Assembly (NCBI GenBank): GCA_023399465.1
Contig: JAEWPB010000020.1
Location: forward strand, 29,379 to 93,378
DNA: 64,000 nt
Direction: 5' to 3'
Source: Pseudomonadota bacterium
GTDB lineage: Bacteria > Pseudomonadota > Alphaproteobacteria > Rhizobiales > Rhizobiaceae
Positions 33,958 to 42,417 of the stretch are shown in pieces (within the stretch, counting starts at the first letter, position 1; each line of letters begins with the position of its first letter). Made by a program: the position numbers and the translations under genes. The notes under the pieces are model-generated. The model did not search any database and was not told the DNA's origin. It saw only the letters and a program-made list of their open reading frames with translations.

Positions 33958-34445
33958 CGCCCGCCGCCTCTTCCCCGCCCGGACCGCCATGTCAATTTTC
34001 GTGGCAGTTCTTTTTTGTCCGCCGCCTGCGCTGACAGCAAAACGAAAAACCGCGCACGGCCATGACAGCCGGCGCGGTTGATCAAAACACTAACATAGCC
34101 TCGAAAACACTCACGAGGCGAACTTTAGCTCCGGGACGCAATACCTGATCCGGAGTCTGGCGGTGGTTTCCCTCGCCACGGCCAATCAATAACCGCACAT
34201 CGTTACCGGAGAGTTATTGAGGGCTTAACCAAAGGTGAATTTTGACTTTTTTTGGTCATTACGTCGTTCACCGGCGGGTGCGGCGAATTTGTCGCGGGTT
34301 TGTCAGGCGCTGGACCAGCTACGGTCCCGGGAAAGGTTGATTTATCCGATCAGCTCCCTAGTTTTATCGAGCTTGCGTCCGGCGCCGCCGAAAGGCTGCC
34401 CACGATGCGAACACCATCCGCTGCGACGACTGGAGGTCGGACCAC
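33958..34445. other. Long intergenic region upstream of proX
   Basis: No protein gene is evident in this 488-base gap. Its left part holds an intrinsic terminator oriented to the minus strand (34048-34079). The middle is AT-rich around 34190-34260. An inverted repeat GGACC-N6-GGTCC lies at 34312-34327, about 120 bases before proX, and could be an operator. A GGAGGT ribosome site lies just before the proX ATG. Confidence 0.5.
34048..34079 (-). terminator. Orphan intrinsic terminator on the minus strand
   Basis: Read on the minus strand, AACCGCGC pairs with GCGCGGTT, with an inner GGC/GCC step. The hairpin is followed directly by TTTCGTTTTG, a canonical intrinsic terminator form. The nearest minus-strand gene upstream of it would have to lie beyond proX, so it may end a small RNA starting within 34080-34440. 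Confidence 0.6.
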
Positions 34446-35441
34446 ATGAAGACGCTCATCGCCTCGACATTTCTCGCCACCGGTCTTCTGGCGTTGGCCG
34501 GCACGGCCCATGCCGAATGTGGCGACGTATCGATCGCCGAGATGAACTGGGCTTCAGCGGGTGTCGCCGCGCAGGTCGACAAGATCATTCTCGAAAAGGG
34601 CTACGGCTGCAATGTGACGCTGGTGACCGGCGACACGATGCCGACCTTCACCTCGATGAACGAGAAGGGCCAGCCCGACATCGCGCCGGAGATGTGGATC
34701 GATTCCTTCCGCACGGTGCTCGACAACGCCGTCGCCGAGGGCCGGCTGATCCGCGCGGCACCGCTTTTGAGCGAGGGCGGCGTCCAGGGCTGGTGGATCC
34801 CGAAATTCATCGCCGATGCTCATCCCGACATCAAGACGGTCGAGGACGCACTGAAGCATCCCGAACTGTTTCCCGCGCCGGAGGACCCGTCCAAGGCCGC
34901 GGTGCACAACTGCCCGTCCGGATGGAGCTGCCAGGTCTCCACCGCCAACCTCTTCAAGGCGATCGGCGCCGACAATGCCGGTTTCGAACTCGTCGACCCC
35001 GGATCGGCGGCCGGCCTCGACGGCTCTATCGCCAATGCCTTCGAAAAGAAGGCCGGCTGGCTCGGTTACTACTGGGCCCCGACCGCGATCCTCGGCAAGT
35101 ACGACATGACCAAGCTCGGCTTTGGCGTCGAGTTCAACAAGAGTGAATGGGACCGCTGCACCGCGGTTGCCGATTGCGCTGCGCCCAAGGTCAATTCCTA
35201 CCCGACCGCCGGCGTTTACACGCTGGTGACCAAGGATTTCGCCGACAAGGCCGGCGTCGCGATGGATTATGTCAAGACGCGGCAATGGGACAACCAGACC
35301 GTCAGCAAGGTTCTCGCCTGGATGGACGAGAACCAGGCTTCGAACGAGGATGCCGCGAAGTACTTCCTCGAAACCTTCCCCGAACTGTGGACCGCCTGGG
35401 TACCGGCCGATGTCGCCGCCAAGGTTCAGGGTACGCCCTGA
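34446..35441 (+). CDS. Glycine betaine/quaternary amine ABC transporter substrate-binding protein (ProX/OpuAC)
   Basis: A 331-residue periplasmic binding protein of the OpuAC family. It has a clear signal peptide (MKTLIASTFLATGLLALAG, cleavage after AHA about residue 23) and no lipobox Cys. The mature part starts ECGDVSIAEMNWASAGVAAQ and is rich in Trp, as needed for the aromatic cage that binds quaternary ammonium groups. It would capture glycine betaine, proline betaine or choline and hand it to the permease encoded 134 bases downstream. The start is supported by GGAGGT. It heads the demethylation region, which points to uptake for catabolism rather than only osmoprotection. Confidence 0.9.
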   Translation: MKTLIASTFLATGLLALAGTAHAECGDVSIAEMNWASAGVAAQVDKIILEKGYGCNVTLVTGDTMPTFTSMNEKGQPDIAPEMWIDSFRTVLDNAVAEGRLIRAAPLLSEGGVQGWWIPKFIADAHPDIKTVEDALKHPELFPAPEDPSKAAVHNCPSGWSCQVSTANLFKAIGADNAGFELVDPGSAAGLDGSIANAFEKKAGWLGYYWAPTAILGKYDMTKLGFGVEFNKSEWDRCTAVADCAAPKVNSYPTAGVYTLVTKDFADKAGVAMDYVKTRQWDNQTVSKVLAWMDENQASNEDAAKYFLETFPELWTAWVPADVAAKVQGTP

Positions 35442-35575
35442 TCCGGGGTTGCGCAGCCTGACCATCTCCGCGCCTATGGAACCCAGGGGCGCGCAGGCGA
35501 GTTCATCAGTTCGGATGCGACGGGCGGCTGCAACGATGCTCGATGGCGGCCTGTCGCATGGCGGAGGGGCAACTG

Positions 35576-36487
35576 ATGGCTTTGACCTGCAACCACCTGC
35601 CGGAAATGCTGTGCAGTTTTCCGGCGATCAGCGACAGCGTCATGCGCGAAGTCAAGAAGTCGGTCGATCTCGGCTTCAAGAATCTGGTGCGCACCTACGG
35701 TGACGTACTGAACCAGGCGATGCAGCCTCTTCAGTGGTTTCTCAACTGGTTGCAGGATCTGTTCGTATCGACCCCGTGGTTCATCTTCCTGCTTGTCATG
35801 CTGGCGATCGTCTTTGTCGTCAGCCAGAGCGTCAGGATCACCCTCGGCACCGCGCTCGCGATGCTGGCGATCGGCCTGGTCGGTCTCTGGCAGGATACGA
35901 TGATCACGCTCGCCATGGTCACGGTCTGCACCGCGATCGCGGTGGTGCTCGGCATACCGATCGGCATCCTCATGGCGCGCTCGGACCGCGTACAGTCCTT
36001 CGTGAACCCGGTGCTCGACGTGATGCAGACCATGCCGAGCTTCGTCTATCTCATCCCTGTGGTGATGATCTTCGGCATCGGCAAGGTTCCGGGACTGATC
36101 GCCGTCGTCATCTATGCCGTCCCCCCGATGATCCGACTGACCAATCTCGGCATCCGGCAGGTCGACAAGGACGTGCTCGAGGCGGCCGACGCCTTCGGCT
36201 CGTCGAACCGCCAGAAGCTCCTCGACGTGCAGATCCCCCTGGCGATGCCGACGATCATGGCCGGCATCAACCAGACGATCATGATGTCGCTGGCGATGGT
36301 GGTGGTGGCGTCGATGATCGGCGTCGGCGGGCTGGGCAAGAACGTGCTGCAGGCGATCACCAACCAGTTCTTCACCATCGGTTTCCTCAACGGTTTCGCG
36401 CTCGTCGTCATCGCCATCATCTTCGACCGCACAAGCCAGGCCTATGGCCGCCGCCTGCAGAAGCACACCGCGATCATCCACGGCTGA
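35576..36487 (+). CDS. Glycine betaine ABC transporter permease (ProW family)
   Basis: A 303-residue inner-membrane permease with about six to seven hydrophobic segments. The EAA loop EAADAFGSSNRQKLLDVQIPLA contacts the ATPase, and the family signature DVMQTMPSFVYLIPVVMIFG is present. The ATG at 35576 follows GGAGGGG; the frame extends 11 codons upstream without a better site. It pairs with the ProX protein upstream. No gene for the ATP-binding subunit (ProV) follows, which is unusual because proV normally sits beside proW. Confidence 0.9.
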   Translation: MALTCNHLPEMLCSFPAISDSVMREVKKSVDLGFKNLVRTYGDVLNQAMQPLQWFLNWLQDLFVSTPWFIFLLVMLAIVFVVSQSVRITLGTALAMLAIGLVGLWQDTMITLAMVTVCTAIAVVLGIPIGILMARSDRVQSFVNPVLDVMQTMPSFVYLIPVVMIFGIGKVPGLIAVVIYAVPPMIRLTNLGIRQVDKDVLEAADAFGSSNRQKLLDVQIPLAMPTIMAGINQTIMMSLAMVVVASMIGVGGLGKNVLQAITNQFFTIGFLNGFALVVIAIIFDRTSQAYGRRLQKHTAIIHG

Positions 36488-36537
36488 GAAATTCGGCATC
36501 GGCAGCCGGTGCCGCCGCTCTTTGCGGTTGCGCCGAC

Positions 36538-36553
36538 ATAAAGACATCTTTAT
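36538..36553. promoter_or_regulatory. Perfect palindrome upstream of the BHMT gene, likely SahR-type operator
   Basis: ATAAAGA-CA-TCTTTAT is a perfect 7-2-7 inverted repeat, 34 bases before the ATG of the betaine-homocysteine methyltransferase gene. From memory it resembles the binding site of the ArsR-type regulator SahR, which responds to S-adenosylhomocysteine and controls methionine-cycle genes in alphaproteobacteria; the exact consensus was not checked. Confidence 0.65.
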
Positions 36554-36586
36554 ATGATCATTCCAATTGAGATCGAGGATGTCGCC

Positions 36587-37600
36587 ATGACCGTCAATGC
36601 CAATCCGCTTTCCGAACTCCTGGCCGAAAAGGGCGTCCTGCTTGCGGACGGCGCCACCGGCACCAGCCTTTTCGCCATGGGCCTTGAGGCCGGCGAAGCG
36701 CCGGAGCTGTGGAACGAGGCGCATCCGGACCGGATCACCAAGCTGCACCAGGATTTCGTCGACGCCGGCGCCGACATCATCCTCACCAACACCTTCGGCG
36801 GTACCCGCCATCGCCTGAAGCTGCATCAGGCGCAGGACCGCGTCCACGACCTGAACCGCAAGGCCGCCGAAATCGCCCGCGCAGTTGCCGAAAACGCCGG
36901 TCGCAAGGTCATCGTCGCCGGTTCGGTCGGCCCGACCGGCGAACTCCTGATCCCGCTCGGCGCACTGTCCTACGAGGACGCCGTCGCGGCGTTTGCCGAA
37001 CAGATGGAAGGCCTGAAGGCTGGCGGCGTCGATATCGCCTGGATCGAGACGATGTCGTCGCCGGACGAAATCCGCGCGGCCGCTGAAGCCGCGATCAAGG
37101 TCGGCCTGCCCTACACCTATACCGGCTCCTTCGACACCGCCGGCAAGACAATGATGGGCCTGCATCCGAAGGACATCCACGGCGTTGCCGGCGAACTAGA
37201 CAGCGGACCCGTCGCCGTCGGCGCCAATTGCGGTGTCGGCGCCTCGGACATTCTCGCAAGCCTGCTCGACATGTCGAACGCCGCCCCGGATGCGACGATC
37301 ATCGTCAAGGGCAATTGTGGCATCCCCGAATTCCGCGGTTCGGAAATCTACTATTCCGGCACCCCGCCGCTGATGGCCGAATATGCCCGCCTTGCCCGCG
37401 ATGCCGGTGCCCGGATCATCGGCGGATGCTGCGGCACGTCGTGCAATCACCTGGCCGCGATGCGCGAGGCTCTCGACGGCTATACGCCGCGTCCGCGCCC
37501 GACGCTCGAGACCATCATCGAGAAGATCGGCCCGCTGCGTAACAAGACCGCCGACGAAGCCGCCCCGGCCCGCGAACGCGGCAGCCGTCGTCGCGGCTGA
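36587..37600 (+). CDS. bmt: Betaine-homocysteine S-methyltransferase
   Basis: A 337-residue homocysteine-binding-domain methyltransferase. DGATGTSLFAMG near the N-terminus binds homocysteine. The zinc ligands are Cys-215 (GANCGVG), Cys-281 and Cys-282 (GGCCGT). It transfers a methyl group from glycine betaine, or a related donor, to homocysteine to give methionine and dimethylglycine. The ATG at 36587 lies after the palindromic operator; an upstream ATG at 36554 would overlap it. The C-terminus ends in a basic tail ARERGSRRRG, similar to tails on three other enzymes in this region. It follows proX-proW and is probably their functional partner. Confidence 0.88.
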   Translation: MTVNANPLSELLAEKGVLLADGATGTSLFAMGLEAGEAPELWNEAHPDRITKLHQDFVDAGADIILTNTFGGTRHRLKLHQAQDRVHDLNRKAAEIARAVAENAGRKVIVAGSVGPTGELLIPLGALSYEDAVAAFAEQMEGLKAGGVDIAWIETMSSPDEIRAAAEAAIKVGLPYTYTGSFDTAGKTMMGLHPKDIHGVAGELDSGPVAVGANCGVGASDILASLLDMSNAAPDATIIVKGNCGIPEFRGSEIYYSGTPPLMAEYARLARDAGARIIGGCCGTSCNHLAAMREALDGYTPRPRPTLETIIEKIGPLRNKTADEAAPARERGSRRRG

Positions 37601-37712
37601 GAACGCAATCACCGGTGGCGCGGCAAACGACCGCGCCACTCCAGCTTCGCACAGGCTGCCCCGCCTATCTCGCTCTGCAAGATTTTGATTATTGCATTTC
37701 AGGAGACCTTCG

Positions 37713-38060
37713 ATGCCGGGCACTTCCGCCGCCTTTCCCGACCGCGACACCGTTGCAGCCAAGCTTGCCACCCTCACCGACGCCGACGGCGCGTTCCTGA
37801 AGCTGGTGTTCGAGAACCCGCAGCAGGACGAAAATCTCCTCGAGGGCCTGAACCTTTTCCTGAACCAGGCATCCGAAGCGCCGTTCCTCAACACCCTGAA
37901 GCTGGAAAAGTGCGGCACATGGGTCGGCAGCAACGCCCCGGCCCGCCTGCAGATCCGGCTGATGGAAAGCGCCCGCTCGAGCCAGCATCCGGCCTACGCC
38001 GCCTTCCGCGCCGGCCTGACGAAGTCGGGCGGACTGGAGCAGGCCTACCCGCAGGTCTGA
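37713..38060 (+). CDS. Conserved-looking protein of unknown function beside the BHMT gene
   Basis: A 115-residue soluble protein, mostly alpha-helical in appearance, with no Cys motif, membrane segment or signal peptide. Its middle reads FENPQQDENLLEGLNLFLNQ. The ATG at 37713 is supported by AGGAGA ten bases upstream. It lies 112 bases after the BHMT gene on the same strand and may be co-transcribed. I do not recognise the family. Its place between BHMT and the convergent demethylase genes suggests a role linked to betaine use, but this is only guilt by association. Confidence 0.7.
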   Translation: MPGTSAAFPDRDTVAAKLATLTDADGAFLKLVFENPQQDENLLEGLNLFLNQASEAPFLNTLKLEKCGTWVGSNAPARLQIRLMESARSSQHPAYAAFRAGLTKSGGLEQAYPQV

Positions 38061-38064
38061 ACGC

Positions 38065-38826
38065 CTAGCCCGGCCCGCCGCCCACGACGGCGATGATCGG
38101 TCCGAGCGGAAAGCGCGACCCACGCCGCCCGCCGTCTGGCCAGTAGAGGCTCGAGATCGTGCCGTCGAGATAGAGCGCATTGCGGCATCCCAGGATGTCG
38201 CGATAGAGGGTCGCGAAATCGTAAAAGCGCACCGGCGCTTCCGATATGGCCAGATGCACACGCCCGTGCGCATCGACACCGACGCCGTTACGGATCTTGA
38301 AACTGTCGCTCTGCGGCAGGAACTTCGGATGCAGCCGGCCATCGATGACCAGCATCGGCCCGGACTGGGTGGCAAAGCGCGGCCTCATTCCGGATGCCAG
38401 GAACGCCCTGGTTTCCATGACCCCGGCCTTGCCTCGCGCAAGATAGAACACGCCGTTCGGCAGCAGGTGGAAGTTTCCCCAGCCGCCGCCGGTGCTCGCC
38501 GGCACCTTCACGATCCCGTTTTCTATCAGCAATCCGACCGGCCGCTTGTCGGCGTGATACATGCCGCCATTGGTGGCAAACAGCAGGTCCTGACCCTTCA
38601 ATGCCAGTTCCGCCTGAAGCGCTCCGAAACTGCCGAACGGCCTGCCATCGTCACCGGCATTGTAGATGCGGATGTCCGAGGCGGCCGGATCGAAGGTGCA
38701 GACGGTATAGGGCGTGCCGAGATAGTTGAGGTAGCGGCATGGCTCGCCGGCCGAAGCGGCGGCCGCGGCAAGCAGCAGGACGAACAATGCCAGCAGTACT
38801 CGCAGTACTCGCACCAATCGCATCAC
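38065..38826 (-). CDS. Secreted phosphodiester glycosidase-domain protein (DUF2233/NAGPA type)
   Basis: A 253-residue protein with an N-terminal signal peptide (MMRLVRVLRVLLALFVLLLA, cleavage near ASA, residue 26). The mature part has the family blocks LLFATNGGMYHADKRPVGL, FATQSGPMLVIDG and NALYLDGTISSLYWPDG of the NAGPA/DUF2233 domain, a possible phosphodiester glycosidase acting in the periplasm. It lies downstream of the ferredoxin-like gene on the same strand with a 31-base gap, so it may be the last gene of the mttB operon, though no functional tie is evident. Confidence 0.82.
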   Translation of the reverse strand: MMRLVRVLRVLLALFVLLLAAAAASAGEPCRYLNYLGTPYTVCTFDPAASDIRIYNAGDDGRPFGSFGALQAELALKGQDLLFATNGGMYHADKRPVGLLIENGIVKVPASTGGGWGNFHLLPNGVFYLARGKAGVMETRAFLASGMRPRFATQSGPMLVIDGRLHPKFLPQSDSFKIRNGVGVDAHGRVHLAISEAPVRFYDFATLYRDILGCRNALYLDGTISSLYWPDGGRRGSRFPLGPIIAVVGGGPG

Positions 38827-38857
38827 CCAGCTCCCGTTGTGACAGGCAGTAGCGCGT

Positions 38858-39553
38858 TTATAGCTTCAATGCCGCCATATGGAAACGCAGTTGATCCCGG
38901 GGGTAACGGTACTCGGCTCCGACCGGGCAGGCATTGCGCGCTGCGCAGCCGCCGTCCATGCATCCCGCTTGCCCCGCTGGCGTGGCGAGATGCATCCGGC
39001 ACATACCGACATCGAACCCTTTCTCCGAGACGGCGTTCGCCGGGCAATGCGAAAGGCAGGGCCTGTCCGCGCAACCGTCGCAGGGGTGGCTGGCTGGAGA
39101 AGTCCCCGCCGGCTCCGAGATGACCTCGGCAAAGCCGAGCGCGCCGCGATAGCCGTGCCAGAGCCCGTAAACCGGATGAACGAGAATGCCGAGCGGCGAA
39201 GCCTTCAGGCCCTCGGCCTGCATCGCCCAGCGCTGGAACGGCTGCCAGGGAGGATCGGAAGGAAACCATGCGGTTGCGGCAAGATCGTTGGCGACAGGCC
39301 GGATCACGACCTTCGACCAGGTGTCTAGCGGATCGGCGCCGCCGGCATCGGCCTGCTCCTGCCGCCATCGGGTGAAGGGTTCCCAGAGCGAACCGCCGAC
39401 ATTGCCGAGAAGAACAACGGAACGCGCGCGCCGGCCATCCGTGAGGTGCGGACCATCGACATCATCGCCAAGATCGACGACGCCGCGGACAAGAATTCCG
39501 TGCGGCCCGAAGACCGCACGGAGATGATCGAGAATGGCGGAACCGCGGCTCAT
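38858..39553 (-). CDS. Ferredoxin-like 4Fe-4S protein encoded after mttB
   Basis: A 231-residue soluble protein. The C-terminal third holds two cysteine sets: Cys-158, 161, 166 and 170 (CDGCADRPCLSHCP) and Cys-185, 198, 203 and 209, enough for two [4Fe-4S] clusters. The layout recalls the ferredoxin part of QueG-type and reductive-dehalogenase-like proteins, but the catalytic corrinoid domain is absent. The N-terminal 150 residues have no motif I can name. It may supply low-potential electrons for reactivation of the corrinoid cofactor; this is inferred from its position only. The ATG overlaps the stop of the 34-codon extension behind mttB by ATGA, which suggests coupled translation. Confidence 0.82.
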   Translation of the reverse strand: MSRGSAILDHLRAVFGPHGILVRGVVDLGDDVDGPHLTDGRRARSVVLLGNVGGSLWEPFTRWRQEQADAGGADPLDTWSKVVIRPVANDLAATAWFPSDPPWQPFQRWAMQAEGLKASPLGILVHPVYGLWHGYRGALGFAEVISEPAGTSPASHPCDGCADRPCLSHCPANAVSEKGFDVGMCRMHLATPAGQAGCMDGGCAARNACPVGAEYRYPRDQLRFHMAALKL

Positions 39554-39654
39554 CGCGGTCCCTTGTACTCATAGTGCGGACGCCAGACTTCCTTCTGGAT
39601 CCAGTCGGCGACGCTCTTCGCCCCGCCTTGCTCCCTGGCGGGATCGGGCTCTCT
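39550..39654 (-). other. In-frame extension behind the mttB stop codon
   Basis: Directly after the mttB TGA the same frame stays open for 34 codons and ends in TGA at 39550-39552, sharing ATGA with the start of the ferredoxin-like gene. The encoded sequence includes AKSVADWIQKEVWRPHYEYK and its codons mostly end in G or C, as in real genes here. There is no separate start codon. It is either a lost C-terminus, the product of UGA readthrough, or a sequence error. Confidence 0.5.
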
Positions 39655-41232
39655 TCAGGTGAACGCGTCCGGCATGGAATCCTTGCGCTCCTGGATGAAC
39701 TTCAGGAGTGCCTGGTCGATTGCCGGGTCGAGTTCCGGTGCCTCGTAGTGATCGAGCCAGGTGCGGCAGAGCGCATTGGCGCGGTCCTCGATCCGCTTCT
39801 GGCCTTCGACCTCCCACTGTTCGAAGGAGTTGTTGTCGGAAATCACCGACCGGTAGAACGCCGACTGGAAGTTCGCCTGGGTATGGGCGCAGCCAAGATA
39901 GTGGCTGCCCGGGCCGACTTCACGGATCGCATCCATCGCCTGGCCGTTTTCCGACAGGTCGACGCCCTCGGCGAAACGCTGCAGCATGCCGAGCTGGTCC
40001 TGGTCGATCATGAACTTCTCGTAGGAGCTGACGAGACCGCCTTCGAGCCAGCCGGCGGCATGCAGCACGAAGTTGGTGCCGGCCAGCAGCGTGGTGTTGA
40101 GCGTATTGGAGGTCTCGTGCGCGGCCTGCGCGTCCGGAACCTTGGAGCCGCAGAGCGAGCCGCCGGTACGGAACGGCAGTCCGAGGCGGCGGGCAAGCTG
40201 TGCCGCGCCGTAGGAGACTAGCGACGGCTCCGGCGTTCCGAAGGTCGGTGCACCCGACTGCATCGAGATCGAGGCGGCGAAGGTGCCGAACAGCACCGGC
40301 GCACCCTTGCGGATAAGCTGGGTGAAGGCAGCGCCGGCGAGCACCTCGGCAAGGATCTGCGTCAGCGTACCGGCAACCGTGACCGGGCTCATCGCGCCCG
40401 ACAGGATGAACGGCGAGAGCACGCAGGCCTGGTTGTGGCGGGCGTAGACCTTGAGCGCGCCGACCATGGTCTCGTCGAAGACCATCGGCGAGTTGGCGTT
40501 GATCAGGTTCAGCGTCACGCAGTTGTTCTCGACGAACTCGTCACCGAAAACCATCTTCGCCATGGCGATCGTGTCTTCGGCGCGCTCGGGCGCGGTGACC
40601 GAGCCCATGAACGGCTTGTCGGAATACTTGATGTGGCTGTAGACCATGTCGAGGTGGCGCTTGTTCACCGGAACATCGACCGGCTCACAGACGGTGCCGC
40701 CCGAGGAATGCATCGACGGCGCCATGTAGGAGAGCTTCACGAAATTGCGGAAGTCCTCGATGGTCGCGTAACGGCGGTTGCCGTCGAGATCGCGCACGAA
40801 GGGAGGGCCGTAGACCGGCGCGAACACTGTCGCATTTCCGCCGATCTGGACGCTGCGGGCCGGATTGCGGGCATGCCAGGTGAAGGTCGACGGTGCGGTC
40901 TTCAGCAGTTCGCGGCAAAGGCCCTTCGGGAAGCGGACGCGCTCGCCCTGCACGTCGGCGCCGGCCTGCTTCCACAATGCCAGCGCTTCGGCGTCATCGC
41001 GAAACTCGATGCCGACCTCTTCGAGGATGGTATCGGCATTGCGTTCGATCAGCTGCAGGCCTTCCTCGTCAAGGACTTCATAGACCGGGATCTTGCGCTG
41101 GATATAGGGAAGCGAGGGGCCCGGGCCGCCGCCGGTGCGCGATGCGCGACGCGCCGCAGCTCCCCGACCTTCGCCGCGTGAACGCCGGCCGCCTTCTCCT
41201 GTGGAACCCGTCTGCTCGTTGATTTCGTCCAT
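39655..41232 (-). CDS. MttB-superfamily corrinoid methyltransferase (probable betaine demethylase), non-pyrrolysine
   Basis: A 525-residue trimethylamine methyltransferase (MttB) superfamily protein with no in-frame amber codon, so it belongs to the non-pyrrolysine branch that includes glycine betaine (MtgB), proline betaine and carnitine enzymes. It would transfer one methyl group from a quaternary amine to the corrinoid protein encoded divergently at 41487. Core blocks include PVYGPPFVRDLDGNRRYATI and GAMSPVTVAGTLTQILAEVL. Residues 14-36 are a Gly/Arg-rich tail (GGRRSRGEGRGAAARRASR). Glycine betaine is favoured because of nearby ProXW and BHMT. Oddly, the TGA stop (39655-39657) is followed in frame by 34 sense codons ending in TGA at 39550, which overlaps the next gene. 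Confidence 0.9.
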   Translation of the reverse strand: MDEINEQTGSTGEGGRRSRGEGRGAAARRASRTGGGPGPSLPYIQRKIPVYEVLDEEGLQLIERNADTILEEVGIEFRDDAEALALWKQAGADVQGERVRFPKGLCRELLKTAPSTFTWHARNPARSVQIGGNATVFAPVYGPPFVRDLDGNRRYATIEDFRNFVKLSYMAPSMHSSGGTVCEPVDVPVNKRHLDMVYSHIKYSDKPFMGSVTAPERAEDTIAMAKMVFGDEFVENNCVTLNLINANSPMVFDETMVGALKVYARHNQACVLSPFILSGAMSPVTVAGTLTQILAEVLAGAAFTQLIRKGAPVLFGTFAASISMQSGAPTFGTPEPSLVSYGAAQLARRLGLPFRTGGSLCGSKVPDAQAAHETSNTLNTTLLAGTNFVLHAAGWLEGGLVSSYEKFMIDQDQLGMLQRFAEGVDLSENGQAMDAIREVGPGSHYLGCAHTQANFQSAFYRSVISDNNSFEQWEVEGQKRIEDRANALCRTWLDHYEAPELDPAIDQALLKFIQERKDSMPDAFT

Positions 41233-41486
41233 GATGTATCCTCAATACCTGCGCCGGAGCGCCTTAGACGGCCTATGCTATAGGATTTCGCATATGGAAC
41301 ATTCCTCAATGCGCCACGAACTTGCATAAGGCAGACATCAGCATCCGCTCAAGTGGTTAGCCCGTCGCTTTTCAATTGCTGCAACGTCGCATTCGAAAAG
41401 AATTTTGAAGCGATTGAGGTTTAACTCTAGATGAGGCAAGTTCACTAGCGACGGCCGCAAGGCGTGCATCAACCGGGATACAGCAC
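41233..41486. promoter_or_regulatory. Divergent promoter region between mttB and the corrinoid protein gene
   Basis: A 254-base gap, noticeably richer in A and T than its neighbours, that must carry promoters for both arms of the demethylation region. A short palindrome GGAACATTCC lies near 41297-41306; its half-site GGAACA also occurs in the large inverted repeat before the GlxA-type regulator gene (51173-51199). No riboswitch could be recognised. Confidence 0.5.
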
Positions 41487-42191
<705 letters not shown>

Positions 42192-42241
42192 TTATCGAAC
42201 GGATGTTCCGCTGCGGGTCTTCCGCAGCGGAATGTCAGCCG

Positions 42242-42400
42242 TTACTGAGCCGCGTGCACGACCCGCTTGCCGGCGTTTTCAGTAGCGTTGACCGTATTGG
42301 CAGTGTCCTGCCCGATGCCTCTGATCGTGTTGGCACATCCGCCGAGCAGTGAGAGCGCAACGCATACGAGACTGATCCTGGCGATCGTCGATTTGGTCAT
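42242..42400 (-). CDS. Entericidin-family small lipoprotein
   Basis: A 52-residue predicted lipoprotein. The signal peptide ends in a lipobox LGGC (Cys about residue 22), followed by ANTIRGIGQDTANTVN, the typical entericidin A/B pattern with Asn and Gly repeats. It would be anchored in the cell envelope. The ATG at 42400 (MTKSTIARIS) is chosen; the frame extends 18 codons upstream. It sits on the opposite strand between two genes of the corrinoid system and breaks that operon, which looks like an insertion into the cluster. Confidence 0.82.
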   Translation of the reverse strand: MTKSTIARISLVCVALSLLGGCANTIRGIGQDTANTVNATENAGKRVVHAAQ

Positions 42401-42417
42401 GATCGGGGTCCTCTGCG

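Noticed and set aside
39655..41232. Pyrrolysine-type amber codon in mttB
   Set aside because: No TAG occurs in frame; the only odd stop is the terminal TGA, reported separately.
41233..41486. SAM, SAH or cobalamin riboswitch before the corrinoid protein gene
   Set aside because: None of the conserved cores of these classes could be found by eye on either strand.
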